Notes: generated by a model from the sequence alone, not told the origin. A DNA stretch of 24,327 nucleotides from Cyclobacteriaceae bacterium (GCA_025455225.1 JALOMY010000023.1:1-24327), one strand, 5' to 3'. Positions 14,065 through 22,227 are shown, numbered from the stretch's first letter. A program made the numbers and translations.

Positions 14065-14319
14065 ATGAATATCTTTGTTGCCAAGCTCAACTTTAAGACT
14101 CGTACCGAAGACCTTCAAAAGGCCTTCGAACAATTTGGCGAAGTGTCATCGGTTAAGATTATCAAAGACCGGGATACAGGCCGTTCCAAAGGATATGGAT
14201 TTGTTGAAATGCCTAACGATTCTGAAGCACAGGCAGCTATCAACGGTTTGAACGAAAAAGAACTCGATGGTCGCACCATTATTGTTAAACCTGCAAATCC
14301 GAAGGGGCAGCCAGAATAA
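14065..14319 (+). CDS. Single-RRM RNA-binding protein
   Basis: An 84-residue protein made of one RNA recognition motif. The RNP2 motif is IFVAKL (residues 3-8) and RNP1 is KGYGFVEM (42-49), with aromatic residues in the RNA-contact positions Phe4, Tyr44 and Phe46. Family members in bacteria (first described as cyanobacterial Rbp proteins and common in Bacteroidota) bind single-stranded RNA and are often cold- or stress-responsive; the target here is unknown. The last ten or so residues are a short Lys/Pro/Gly tail. It is monocistronic: a 174-base gap with a possible promoter precedes it, and a strong terminator follows at 14343-14370. Confidence 0.94.
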   Translation: MNIFVAKLNFKTRTEDLQKAFEQFGEVSSVKIIKDRDTGRSKGYGFVEMPNDSEAQAAINGLNEKELDGRTIIVKPANPKGQPE

Positions 14320-14342
14320 TTTCCAGCTCGTATTCAAAAGTT

Positions 14343-14370
14343 AAGCCCCGTAAACCGGGGCTTTATTTTT
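14343..14370 (+). terminator. Intrinsic terminator of the RRM gene
   Basis: An 8-bp perfect stem, AAGCCCCG (14343-14350) with CGGGGCTT (14356-14363), loop TAAAC, runs into a T-rich tail TTTATTTTT (14362-14370). It starts 24 bases after the RRM stop codon. Confidence 0.85.
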
Positions 14371-14397
14371 ATTCCTGTATCTTACTAACTAATTCTG

Positions 14398-14402
14398 AAG
14401 GA
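14398..14402 (+). promoter_or_regulatory. Ribosome binding site supporting the GTG start of the transporter gene
   Basis: AAGGA at 14398-14402 lies seven bases before GTG 14410. Clear Shine-Dalgarno sequences are uncommon in this genome, so this one helps decide the non-ATG start. Confidence 0.5.
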
Positions 14403-14409
14403 TCAATTT

Positions 14410-15858
14410 GTGAGCGCAACGAAACGCACAGGCTTTTTTCTTGGCCCCTTGCTGTTTATTCTTCTTTACCTGTTTGTTCCGGCTGATTTTATATCGCCTG
14501 ATGCCCCTAAAGTTTTGGCGCTGGCAGCCTGGATCATTACCTGGTGGATTACCGAAGCCGTTCCGATCCCGGTAACAGCATTCTTGCCCCTGGTTGGTTT
14601 TCCGTTAATGGGTGTGATGAATATTAGTCAGTCCACGGCACCCTACGCCAATTCAATAATATTTTTGTTTTTGGGTGGTTTCCTGATCGCCCTTGCATTG
14701 GAGAAACACCGGTTGCACGAACGCATTGCACTTAATCTTATTCGCCTTACAGGTACATCCGGCAATGGAATCATACTTGGCTTTACGCTGGCCACTGCCT
14801 TTATCAGCATGTGGATCAGCAATACAGCAACCGCCATGATGATGTTGCCCATCGCCACATCGGTTGCCAAACTCATACTCCATGATGTTCATAACCTCCA
14901 GGAACTGGAAAATAAAAGCGACCGCAATTTTGCTTTGGGCCTCATGTTATCCATTGGGTATGCCGCTTCATTGGGAGGAATGGCTACCATCATAGGTACA
15001 CCTCCAAACGTTGTCTTTGTTGCTCTGCTTAATGACTTGTTTGGTCAAACCATCACATTTGCCGAATGGTTTGTAATCGGTTTTCCGGTGGCGGCCTCGC
15101 TGGTTATCATCAATTACCTCATGGTTACCCGGATCCTTTTTCGAAACAACCTCAAAAAACTTGAAGGTTCAGACGAGTTGTTACGTTCAAAGCTGCTTGA
15201 GCTGGGTAGCATGCGAAAAGAAGAAAAACTGGTTCTTGCTGTATTCAGCCTGACGGCCTTAATGTGGATGTTCCAGGAACCCATTAACAACATACTTCAA
15301 TCAAAGCTCTTCAATGATTCAACCATTGCTATGTGCGGAGGATTGCTGATGTTTATTCTACCGGTCGATTTTAAGCGGGGTGAATTTCTTCTGCATTGGA
15401 AAGATACCGAACGCATGTCCTGGGGAATTCTTTTTCTGTTTGGTGGAGGCTTGTGCCTGGCGGAAGGCCTCAGTGAATCGGGAATTATTCCGGCTGTTGG
15501 CCAATGGATTGCCGGCCAGAACAGTTATAACATCGGCCTTTCATTAATCCTGATAATTATTTCGGTATCCCTTTCCGAACTAATGAGTAATGTAGCGCTG
15601 GTAAACGTTTTTGTACCAGTCGTATTTGGTATTGCATCCGTTATGCAGGTTAACCCTGTATTACTGGGCTTACCGGTTACACTCGGAGCCAGCATTGCCC
15701 TCATGTCGCCCATTGCAACTCCACCCAATGCCATAGTTTTTTCCAGTGGATACATTCGCATGCAGGATATGGTGAAGGCCGGGTTTTGGCTTAACCTGGT
15801 ATCCATTGCAATAATCTGGTTCATTTCCATTACCCTGATTGAATCCATGTTCGGTTAA
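14410..15858 (+). CDS. DASS (SLC13-type) anion:sodium symporter
   Basis: A 482-residue inner-membrane transporter with about eleven to twelve hydrophobic segments. It belongs to the divalent anion:Na+ symporter family, which carries dicarboxylates, citrate or sulfate. Visible features are WWITEAVPIPVTA (45-57), the first SNT motif in WISNTATAMM (137-139 for SNT), GTPPNVVFV in the middle, a degenerate second motif MSNVALVN (SNV at 393-395) and SPIATPPNAIVF near residue 435. The pseudo-symmetric SNT motifs bind substrate and Na+ in the known VcINDY structure. Substrate cannot be told from sequence. GTG at 14410 is chosen as the start because of AAGGA seven bases upstream and the short polar stretch before the first helix. 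It stands alone after the RRM terminator. Confidence 0.92.
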   Translation: MSATKRTGFFLGPLLFILLYLFVPADFISPDAPKVLALAAWIITWWITEAVPIPVTAFLPLVGFPLMGVMNISQSTAPYANSIIFLFLGGFLIALALEKHRLHERIALNLIRLTGTSGNGIILGFTLATAFISMWISNTATAMMMLPIATSVAKLILHDVHNLQELENKSDRNFALGLMLSIGYAASLGGMATIIGTPPNVVFVALLNDLFGQTITFAEWFVIGFPVAASLVIINYLMVTRILFRNNLKKLEGSDELLRSKLLELGSMRKEEKLVLAVFSLTALMWMFQEPINNILQSKLFNDSTIAMCGGLLMFILPVDFKRGEFLLHWKDTERMSWGILFLFGGGLCLAEGLSESGIIPAVGQWIAGQNSYNIGLSLILIIISVSLSELMSNVALVNVFVPVVFGIASVMQVNPVLLGLPVTLGASIALMSPIATPPNAIVFSSGYIRMQDMVKAGFWLNLVSIAIIWFISITLIESMFG

Positions 15859-15909
15859 AAAATAACCATGATCCTGAGGGGATTTTCAGTTTCCCACAGG
15901 ACCATGGTT
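15855..15909 (-). terminator. Intrinsic terminator of the DUF6249-like gene
   Basis: On the minus strand AACCATGGTCCTG (15909-15897) pairs with CAGGATCATGGTT (15876-15864) through 13 positions including one G-U pair, followed by ATTTTTTAACC (15863-15853). An inner GGGA/TTCCC-like pairing extends the stem. It lies 18 bases beyond the DUF6249-like stop and also directly after the convergent transporter gene, so it may serve both strands. Confidence 0.75.
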
Positions 15910-15927
15910 AATAAAATTAATACCTCT

Positions 15928-16296
15928 TTAAACGTTATTACGTTGCTCTTCTTTGAATTTCCTCTCTTCAACCAGGTACGCGGCACCTAATCCGATTCCA
16001 CCGAAAATAAACAACATGGAGAAATAGGCAACTTCTTCCATATAAAAGGCCCGATCCAGGAAATAGGCGATCAAAAGACCGATGCCTGCACCAATAAATA
16101 ATAAGGATGCGCGTAGGGTTCCTGAACTGACACCCCGCTTTTTCTTGGTGAAAAGGGAAGGATCTACACCTTTCTCTATCATAGCCATCCGCTCGGCATT
16201 TTCATACCTGCGTAAATAAACAATCATAATAAATGCTCCTATAACACTTATTATAGGTACCATAATGCCGAAAATCGGAACAATGTTGTTATCCAT
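15928..16296 (-). CDS. DUF6249-like small membrane protein
   Basis: A 122-residue inner-membrane protein with three hydrophobic segments (about residues 7-29, 62-80 and 90-108). Between the first two is RRYENAERMAMIEKGVDPSLF, the conserved ERxAMIEKGxDP motif seen in a Bacteroidota family usually annotated DUF6249. The C-terminus is a charged tail (EERKFKEEQ). Its function is unknown. It is divergent from the ECF sigma factor gene at 16463, a neighbourhood that this family often shares, so an association with that regulator is possible but unproven. The ATG at 16296-16294 sits directly before the first helix. Confidence 0.75.
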   Translation of the reverse strand: MDNNIVPIFGIMVPIISVIGAFIMIVYLRRYENAERMAMIEKGVDPSLFTKKKRGVSSGTLRASLLFIGAGIGLLIAYFLDRAFYMEEVAYFSMLFIFGGIGLGAAYLVEERKFKEEQRNNV

Positions 16297-16462
16297 AATC
16301 TTAATAGTTAATTGAATTCCGTACTATGACGCAGCCTTTTTAAACCAGGTTACAGGCATTCGTAAAAATTCCCAGAACCTGGATTTGTCTTTCCTTTAAA
16401 CCATGGAACTTGATTACTAAAAACTGTAACTTAACAGAAGATATCAGCGTCAAAACACCAAA

Positions 16463-17017
16463 ATGACGGATCCTGAATTTTTGCTGATTGACCGGATTGT
16501 TGCCGGCAACCAACAAGCGTATGCTGAGTTGGTTGATCGGTATAAAAGTTATGCGTATACCCTGGCACTCAAAATCCTGGAAAACAGACCTGAGGCAGAA
16601 GAGGCCGCACAAGATGCTTTCATTAAGGCCTTTCACCACCTCAAAAATTTTAACAAGGATTCGAAATTTTCAACCTGGTTGTACAGGATTGTATTTAACA
16701 CAGCGGTAAGCTATAAACGCAAGCGAAAAGTGGCCTTTCAGAATATAGAAAATACCATAATTGAGTATAACCAGGAGGCTGAAGGCATGCTGGAACGCCA
16801 GGATAGAAGAAAATTTCTTAACCAGGCAATCAGCCACCTGAACGAAGCCGATAAACTGGCAATTACCTTGTTCTACCTTCAGGAATTTTCGCTTGAAGAA
16901 ATTGCAACCATTACCGGTATGCAAGCTAACACGGTTAAAGTCAGGATACACCGGGCACGGCAGCGGCTTGCCGATGAACTGGCCTCGGTATTAAAAAAAG
17001 AAGCATTAACTTTGTAA
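16463..17017 (+). CDS. ECF-type RNA polymerase sigma factor
   Basis: A 184-residue group 4 (extracytoplasmic function) sigma factor. Region 2 spans about residues 18-90, with YAELVDRYKSYAYTLALKIL, AEEAAQDAFIKAF and FSTWLYRIVFNTA for core binding and -10 recognition. Region 4 is at about 125-175, with LFYLQEFSLEEIATITG and the helix-turn-helix TVKVRIHRARQRL for -35 recognition. No region 1.1 or 3 is present, and the length is typical. It is followed after 11 bases by a putative anti-sigma factor, the usual operon form. The promoter is probably autoregulated, but this is not visible. A 7-bp inverted repeat (16345-16351/16376-16382) lies in the upstream gap. Confidence 0.93.
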   Translation: MTDPEFLLIDRIVAGNQQAYAELVDRYKSYAYTLALKILENRPEAEEAAQDAFIKAFHHLKNFNKDSKFSTWLYRIVFNTAVSYKRKRKVAFQNIENTIIEYNQEAEGMLERQDRRKFLNQAISHLNEADKLAITLFYLQEFSLEEIATITGMQANTVKVRIHRARQRLADELASVLKKEALTL

Positions 17018-17028
17018 ACACAAAGGCT

Positions 17029-17562
17029 ATGAAGAAAGTATCAACCGAATGGAATGAATTGTTGCTGGATTACCTGGATGGATCGCTTTCCGGTGATAAG
17101 ATTCAGCAGCTCAAACAGGAACTTGCTTCCTCAGCAGAACTTCGTGCACGCCTGGAAGAATTAAAAGTGTTGACGGAACAATTTAAACAAGTTACCCTGG
17201 AGCATCCATCCAAAAACTTCACCCAGCGGGTAATGGAAAAATTGCACGATTATCCGGTGCGTAGCAGTGTTTCAGTTCGCAACAGCATTTGGTTGTTAGC
17301 CGGAGTGCTGGTGGCCATTGGGTTGGGCTCCTTTCTGTTAGCTACCGGTATATTCGATACACCGGGCAGCATCAACCTGAATCAGTTTGGTTTGGATAAT
17401 AAAATCATCCAGCAGCAATTGCCAACCATCTCCTTCAATGGAAAACTGATTGTGAACATCATTATCATTTTGAATATTGCCCTGGCTTTTCTTGTACTTG
17501 ACCGCGCCATTCTACGCCCCTGGTTCGAGCGAAGAACCCACATGAATATTGATCGTGCTTAA
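17029..17562 (+). CDS. Putative anti-sigma factor
   Basis: A 177-residue membrane protein encoded 11 bases after the ECF sigma factor. The N-terminal cytoplasmic part begins with WNELLLDYLDGSLSGDKIQQL, the pattern of anti-sigma domains (short helices LxxYLDGxLS), followed by a helical stretch with Glu/Lys. There are two hydrophobic segments (about 86-108 and 139-158) with a 30-residue loop between, which would be periplasmic. The usual zinc-finger HxxxCxxC motif is absent, so it would be a non-zinc anti-sigma factor. The call rests on context and the N-terminal pattern rather than on a strong domain match. Its stop is four bases from that of the convergent gene at 17567. Confidence 0.75.
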   Translation: MKKVSTEWNELLLDYLDGSLSGDKIQQLKQELASSAELRARLEELKVLTEQFKQVTLEHPSKNFTQRVMEKLHDYPVRSSVSVRNSIWLLAGVLVAIGLGSFLLATGIFDTPGSINLNQFGLDNKIIQQQLPTISFNGKLIVNIIIILNIALAFLVLDRAILRPWFERRTHMNIDRA

Positions 17563-17566
17563 ACGA

Positions 17567-17845
17567 TTAATTGTTTTTAGTACTCTTTGCCTTGCATTCA
17601 ATCTTCCAGTCTCGGGCTAATCCAAGCTTGCCGGACTCGGCTCGTTTTATAATATCTTCTCTCCTGCCCTTGCATCCATTATCAATGTAATGATAAGGAA
17701 TGCCGTTGACGGTGAAGTTGTAATGACATGTGTGTGTTGCGTGTTGTTTTTTGATGCACTCCAGCTTAACTTCTTCCAGAGCTGGTTTCATTCCCATAAG
17801 GAAAAGCATGCCAAAAAATAAAAAGCATGAATAAAGCTTTACCAT
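17567..17845 (-). CDS. Small secreted cysteine-containing protein of unknown function
   Basis: A 92-residue protein. The N-terminus MVKLYSCFLFFGMLFLMGM is a signal peptide with one Cys in its hydrophobic part. The mature protein has four cysteines (Cys30, Cys40, Cys58 and Cys84) spaced as for two disulfides, and a basic C-terminal end (KIECKAKSTKNN). Segments are CIKKQHATHTCHYNF, YHYIDNGCKGRRED and LARDWKIEC. I do not recognise the family. It is convergent with the anti-sigma gene (four bases between stops). The ATG at 17845-17843 is the only sensible start. Confidence 0.6.
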   Translation of the reverse strand: MVKLYSCFLFFGMLFLMGMKPALEEVKLECIKKQHATHTCHYNFTVNGIPYHYIDNGCKGRREDIIKRAESGKLGLARDWKIECKAKSTKNN

Positions 17846-17902
17846 ATGAATACAAATATAGAATCTTTTATAACAATGACTGAGGTAATCCCAGGCAATA
17901 GC

Positions 17903-17939
17903 AATAAAAAAAGCCCTTCATGTTACCATGAAGGGCTTT
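17903..17939 (-). terminator. Intrinsic terminator of the adenosylhomocysteinase gene
   Basis: A 13-bp perfect stem, AAAGCCCTTCATG (17910-17922) with CATGAAGGGCTTT (17927-17939), loop TTAC. On the minus strand the hairpin is followed by a run of T residues (TTTTTTTATTGC). It begins 19 bases beyond the ahcY stop codon. Confidence 0.9.
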
Positions 17940-17958
17940 GAATAAATCGAATCAGTGA

Positions 17959-19260
17959 TCAATATCGATAGTAATCAGGTTTAAAGGGACCAGCTACTTC
18001 AACACCAATGTATTTAGCTTGTTTGGTATTGAGTTGTTCTAATTCAACACCGATTTTCTTCAAATGTAAGCGTGCAACCTTTTCGTCCAGATGCTTGGGC
18101 AGCATATAGACTTTATTTTCATACTGACTGGAATTACTCCACAATTCCATCTGTGCCAGAACTTGATTCGTAAAAGAATTCGACATAACAAAAGAAGGGT
18201 GACCGGTAGCGCAACCTAAATTCACTAAACGTCCTTCAGCCAGCAGAATGATTTGGTTTCCGTTCTTCAGGGAAATAAGATCAACCTGTGGTTTAACCGT
18301 ATCCCATTCACCGTTTTTGCGTAACCAGGCAACATCAATTTCATTATCGAAGTGACCAATGTTGCAGACAATGGTCTTGTCTTTCATCTTCATAAAATGA
18401 CGATCGGTTACGATATCGCAGTTACCGGTTGCAGTTACAACTATATCAACCTCACCTACAACGTCATCCATCTTCTTCACAGCATAACCGTCCATAGCGG
18501 CTTGCAAAGCACAAATTGGATCAATCTCAGTTACTATTACACGGGCGCCCGCACCCCGTAAAGAAGCAGCGGAACCCTTTCCAACATCACCGTATCCGGC
18601 AACAACAGCTACTTTCCCGGCCAGCATGATATCCGTTGCCCTGCGAATAGCGTCTACCAACGATTCTTTACATCCATACTTGTTATCAAACTTGGATTTT
18701 GTAACTGAGTCGTTAATGTTAATACAGGGTAAGGGAAGTTTTCCTGATTTCTCACGTTCGATCAGGCGGTGTACACCGGTTGTAGTTTCTTCTGAAATTC
18801 CGCGAATTCCGGCTACCAATTCCGGGTAACGGTCGAGTACCATATTGGTCAGGTCTCCGCCATCATCCAGAATCATATTAAGCGGCTTGCCATCCTTAAA
18901 GGCAAAAAGCGTTTGTTCAATGCACCAGTCAAATTCCTGCTCATTCATGCCTTTCCAGGCAAACACAGGTATACCGGCTGCTGCAATAGCTGCCGCTGCG
19001 TGATCTTGCGTTGAAAAGATGTTGCAACTGGACCAGGACACTTCAGCTCCTAATTCAATCAGCGTTTCAATTAAAACTGCAGTTTGAATGGTCATATGCA
19101 AACATCCGGCAATGCGGGCACCCTTAAGGGGCTTTTGAGTACCGAATTCTTCACGAATCGCCATTAAACCCGGCATTTCGGCTTCCGCCAGTTTGATCTC
19201 TTTTCTGCCCCAATCGGCCAGGGCAATGTCTTTAACCTTGTATTTCAGTGTATCAACCAT
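17959..19260 (-). CDS. ahcY: Adenosylhomocysteinase (S-adenosylhomocysteine hydrolase)
   Basis: A 433-residue NAD-dependent enzyme that hydrolyses S-adenosylhomocysteine to adenosine and homocysteine, recycling the product of methylation reactions in the cytoplasm. Conserved residues match the family with a shift of about two from the human numbering: His55 in CLHMTIQTA, Asp133 in LDDGGDLTN, Glu158 in SEETTTG, and Lys188/Asp192 in NDSVTKSKFDN. The NAD-binding loop is GYGDVGKGSA (222-231). The C-terminus ends GPFKPDYYRY, the family's characteristic tail that contacts NAD. Length is normal. It is followed by a strong terminator and is probably a single-gene unit. Confidence 0.97.
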   Translation of the reverse strand: MVDTLKYKVKDIALADWGRKEIKLAEAEMPGLMAIREEFGTQKPLKGARIAGCLHMTIQTAVLIETLIELGAEVSWSSCNIFSTQDHAAAAIAAAGIPVFAWKGMNEQEFDWCIEQTLFAFKDGKPLNMILDDGGDLTNMVLDRYPELVAGIRGISEETTTGVHRLIEREKSGKLPLPCININDSVTKSKFDNKYGCKESLVDAIRRATDIMLAGKVAVVAGYGDVGKGSAASLRGAGARVIVTEIDPICALQAAMDGYAVKKMDDVVGEVDIVVTATGNCDIVTDRHFMKMKDKTIVCNIGHFDNEIDVAWLRKNGEWDTVKPQVDLISLKNGNQIILLAEGRLVNLGCATGHPSFVMSNSFTNQVLAQMELWSNSSQYENKVYMLPKHLDEKVARLHLKKIGVELEQLNTKQAKYIGVEVAGPFKPDYYRY

Positions 19261-19289
19261 TGTTTTATGTATTACGGTATTACAAACCT

Positions 19290-19297
19290 CAAAAATA
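19290..19297 (-). promoter_or_regulatory. Candidate -7 promoter element of ahcY
   Basis: On the minus strand TATTTTTG (19297-19290) matches the Bacteroidota TAnnTTTG consensus and lies 29 bases before the ahcY ATG. No -33 TTTG element is seen at the usual spacing. Confidence 0.35.
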
Positions 19298-19332
19298 CCA
19301 CAAAGGTTTTAATTATCCTCCAACAGGGACTA

Positions 19333-19373
19333 TTCGGATTGGTATAATCCGAAATTAATAACCCGACCGGGCT
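19333..19373. repeat. Two hairpins between the Asp-box gene and ahcY
   Basis: TTCGGATT/AATCCGAA (19333-19340 with 19346-19353) forms a perfect 8-bp stem, loop GGTAT. Beside it AACCCG/CGGGCT (19360-19365 with 19368-19373) forms a 6-bp stem with one G-U pair on the minus strand. They lie beyond the stop of the Asp-box gene and before the ahcY promoter candidate. Neither has a strong T-run, so a terminator role is uncertain. Confidence 0.35.
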
Positions 19374-19426
19374 ATTGCTAAAGGAACATTTTATTGGTTT
19401 TTCAGAGGCATAAAGATTCCCGGATT

Positions 19427-20785
19427 TTAATTCCTTGATTTTTCCTTGCTCTTTTTCCTGATCGCTTTTGTATCCTCAGCTTTAACACCTTCAAGATCAG
19501 CGAGTTCAATTATAGATGTCCAGATGCTGGTCTTTCCATTATCCATTCTTGCCCATACCGGAACAATTCTTCCTTTAAAAGCCGAGATGTTCGTATAGTC
19601 TCCAAAAAACTTATCAGACTGTGGTATAAACGGACTCTCACTTATTTTCACATTTTTAAATGAACCCCCGTTATCGGTTGAATACGCCAGGTAAACATCG
19701 GTTTGTTCATCCGAATAATTTCTCCGATCGTAGTACACAATAAATACGTGTCCATTAGAAGGGTCTACCGTAATCCAGGGTAAAAACTGGTGACTGCCCG
19801 GTTCATCATCATTGATTCGTTTGGGCGCTGTCCAGTTATCACCATAATTCACAGAACGCGAAAACCAGATGTCGGTATCGTCTTCACCGTTGCGCTGATC
19901 GGCCCATACCAGATACAATGCCCCGCTGAATAAACCGGTGCTGTTATCGCATACAAGAACCGGCATACCATTAGTTCGATCGAGACCGGGTACAGACAGG
20001 TTCCAACCACCTGTATGTTCTACAATGGCAATGTCGTTGCTCAACCAGGTATCGCCACCATTAAATGACCGGTCAAGCCAGATATAACCGGCATTAGACC
20101 AGGCAACAAATATTTTCCCATCATTGCTTACAGCCGGTACTGCTCCTTGCGGTGTGTCATCATCATCACGGCAATCACCATCATATTGGGATAATTTTAT
20201 TGGCTTACTCCACTTTGAACCATTGGAAGATTTGCTGAACAGAATGGAGGATTTGCATGTGGTATCCTGACTGCCGTACGTATCAAATTGAGTCCACGTT
20301 ACATACAGGTTTCCTTTTCGATCGGCAATTGCCCATTCTTTATCCTGGTCTTTTGGTGGATTTAATCCGATGGATTCACCCACATCCCACGTTTCGCCAC
20401 CATCTTTTGATTTCTGGATAACAATCCGATCGAGGATATCTTCGCTTTCCCAATTCTTTCCGGAAGGATCAGATAAATGGAAGTAATAAAAATTTCCGGA
20501 GAAATCGGAAATCAATACCGGGTCGCCCCATACGCCAAAGCGCGAAGTCAGATTTGTATGTTTCCAGGACTTCCCACCATCGGTAGTAGAATAAACGTTG
20601 TCAATTGCAGAACCCGAAACAATGACATCCGGATTTTTAAAACTAATGGCCACTGAAGGTTCTACCGGATACCGGCCACTTTGACTCCGACTGCTGTCCA
20701 ACAGAATATTTTTAATCTGCGCATGAACATGAACGGTTCCAGCAGCAAGCAACAACACTAAAAAAAGATTTTTCATCGCACTCAT
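19427..20785 (-). CDS. Secreted Asp-box (BNR) beta-propeller protein, sialidase-like
   Basis: A 452-residue secreted protein with a signal peptide (MKNLFLVLLLAAGTVHVHAQ). At least five Asp-box repeats (S-x-D/N-x-G-x-x-W/F) are visible: STTDGGKSW, SKDGGETW, SRSFNGGDTW-like, SVNYGDNW and STDNGGSF, spaced as in a six-bladed sialidase/neuraminidase propeller. The FRIP-type arginine motif of true sialidases is not seen, so exo-alpha-sialidase activity should not be assumed; glycan binding or another glycosidase role is possible. The C-terminus is a basic, Lys-rich tail (IRKKSKEKSRN), not a T9SS sorting domain. ATG at 20785 and ATG at 20776 are both possible; GAGGT directly before the first would be nine bases before the second, so the second start may be the real one. 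Confidence 0.8.
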   Translation of the reverse strand: MSAMKNLFLVLLLAAGTVHVHAQIKNILLDSSRSQSGRYPVEPSVAISFKNPDVIVSGSAIDNVYSTTDGGKSWKHTNLTSRFGVWGDPVLISDFSGNFYYFHLSDPSGKNWESEDILDRIVIQKSKDGGETWDVGESIGLNPPKDQDKEWAIADRKGNLYVTWTQFDTYGSQDTTCKSSILFSKSSNGSKWSKPIKLSQYDGDCRDDDDTPQGAVPAVSNDGKIFVAWSNAGYIWLDRSFNGGDTWLSNDIAIVEHTGGWNLSVPGLDRTNGMPVLVCDNSTGLFSGALYLVWADQRNGEDDTDIWFSRSVNYGDNWTAPKRINDDEPGSHQFLPWITVDPSNGHVFIVYYDRRNYSDEQTDVYLAYSTDNGGSFKNVKISESPFIPQSDKFFGDYTNISAFKGRIVPVWARMDNGKTSIWTSIIELADLEGVKAEDTKAIRKKSKEKSRN

Positions 20786-20861
20786 ACCTCGGTGTGAAGT
20801 AAATAAAATCGAGGTAGTGTTTCAAGATTTCCCTATTTTCATTCGAAAATAAACCAGTGCT

Positions 20862-22148
20862 ATGTCATCCGAGAAACGCCTACTAGTTGTATTTCTGCAA
20901 TTCATTCGAGACCGGTTTAATCTTGAAAGTGATAAAGCGGATGAACAGGAAACGCTGGAGTATATTCGAAAAGGCGTAGAATTCAGAGGAACGAATTTAT
21001 GGATCCTCATATTTGCCATTTTCATTGCATCCATAGGCCTTAATGTCAATTCAACCGCGGTCATCATTGGTGCCATGTTAATCTCTCCGTTAATGGGACC
21101 TATTCTTGGAATTGGTACAGGTGTGGCCATCAATGACCTGGAGTTATTGCAAAAATCCTTTAAGAACCTTATGATAGCGGCTTTGTTCAGTGTAGTCACC
21201 TCTACCCTTTATTTTCTGATCAGCCCGTTAAGTACTGCACAATCTGAGTTACTGGCCCGGACTAACCCAACAATCTGGGATGTTCTCATTGCCTTTTTTG
21301 GTGGGCTGGCCGGTATTGTGGCCGGGTCGCGAAAAGAGAAAAGCAATGCAATACCCGGAGTGGCAATCGCTACGGCCCTGATGCCTCCGTTATGCACGGC
21401 CGGATTCGGCCTTGCTACCGGCAATATGTACTATTTCCTGGGTGCCTTCTATTTGTTCTTTATCAACAGTGTTTTCATCAGTCTATCAACCTTTATGATC
21501 GTACGGTTTTTACGTTATCCTAAGAAAGAATTTATTAACGAGGCCCGCGAACGTACTGTAAAGAGATGGATCACCTTTTTTGTAATCATCACTATTATAC
21601 CAAGTACCTACCTGGCTTACCAAACCGTAAGACAAAGTATTTTCGAACGCAATGCATTGGTATTTATAGACAAGGAGTTGAAATTTGAAAATACGCGGGT
21701 AATTAACAAAGACCTTCAATTTGATCGGGATCGTCAACGTATTGAAGTTTCCTTATTGGGCGATCCGGTTTCAGAAGAAATGATAGAAAATGCCCGTACC
21801 CATCTCTCCAACTACAATCTTGCTAATGTTGATTTGATCGTATACCAGGGTTACGATGAACAATTGAGCCACGCGTCAATTGCATCCAGTTTACGAAGTG
21901 GAATCATCGAAGAATTATATAAACAGAATGAACAGTCGCTTCGCTCAAAAGATGAACAGATTAAACTTCTTGAAACGGAATTAACCCGCATTAATAAGTT
22001 ATCAACAGCACCCACTGAGTTATACCCAAGGCATTGTTCCCCTCTATTACCGATTTCAGTATTAATAATAACCTACTTGTACATCAGGATGGAAACAAAG
22101 CTGATACCGTTTACCTGGCTTATGTTAAATTTAATCGGAAGCCACTGA
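20862..22148 (+). CDS. DUF389 membrane protein, C-terminus frameshifted
   Basis: This frame encodes 428 residues. Residues 1 to about 388 are a DUF389 (TIGR00341-type) integral membrane protein: a short cytoplasmic N-terminus, then FRGTNLWILIFAIFIASIGLNVNSTAVIIGAMLISPLMGPI, IPGVAIATALMPPLCTAGFGLATG and further helices up to about residue 260, followed by a soluble helical domain with RSKDEQIKLLETEL. Its function is unknown. After Tyr388 the frame changes to an unrelated hydrophobic tail ending at 22148, whereas the -1 frame carries the conserved family end (see the fragment at 22025-22225). One missing C in the CCC run at 22025-22027 explains this. The complete protein would have about 454 residues. 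Confidence 0.88.
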   Translation: MSSEKRLLVVFLQFIRDRFNLESDKADEQETLEYIRKGVEFRGTNLWILIFAIFIASIGLNVNSTAVIIGAMLISPLMGPILGIGTGVAINDLELLQKSFKNLMIAALFSVVTSTLYFLISPLSTAQSELLARTNPTIWDVLIAFFGGLAGIVAGSRKEKSNAIPGVAIATALMPPLCTAGFGLATGNMYYFLGAFYLFFINSVFISLSTFMIVRFLRYPKKEFINEARERTVKRWITFFVIITIIPSTYLAYQTVRQSIFERNALVFIDKELKFENTRVINKDLQFDRDRQRIEVSLLGDPVSEEMIENARTHLSNYNLANVDLIVYQGYDEQLSHASIASSLRSGIIEELYKQNEQSLRSKDEQIKLLETELTRINKLSTAPTELYPRHCSPLLPISVLIITYLYIRMETKLIPFTWLMLNLIGSH

Positions 22149-22225
22149 AGACGGACCTTCAAAAAATGGAAAACTGGCTGAAGGCACGTATTAAATCGGA
22201 TAAGGTGAAACTGGTAACCGAATAA
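22025..22225 (+). pseudogene. Detached C-terminal end of the DUF389 protein
   Basis: This short frame (p mod 3 = 2) reads PKALFPSITDF and then VYLAYVKFNRKPLKTDLQKMENWLKARIKSDKVKLVTE-type sequence, ending in TAA at 22223-22225. It matches the usual C-terminal soluble domain of Bacteroidota DUF389 proteins (KALFP, then LAYVKF-KKP and a helix with WLKARIKSDKVKLV). It has no start of its own (only a TTG at 22034) and is the intended end of the gene at 20862, joined if one C is restored near 22026. Two bases follow before the convergent acyltransferase gene. Confidence 0.75.
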
Positions 22226-22227
22226 CG

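Noticed and set aside
19261..19426. S-adenosylhomocysteine riboswitch upstream of ahcY
   Set aside because: The two hairpins there lie upstream of the promoter candidate, and the short 5' region shows no SAH aptamer-like pattern.
19427..20785. Firm call of exo-alpha-sialidase
   Set aside because: Asp-box repeats are present, but the FRIP-type arginine motif and other catalytic residues are not visible, so only the fold is called.
22034..22225. Independent small gene starting at TTG 22034
   Set aside because: Its sequence is the expected C-terminus of the DUF389 protein encoded immediately upstream, so it is a frameshifted end and not a gene.
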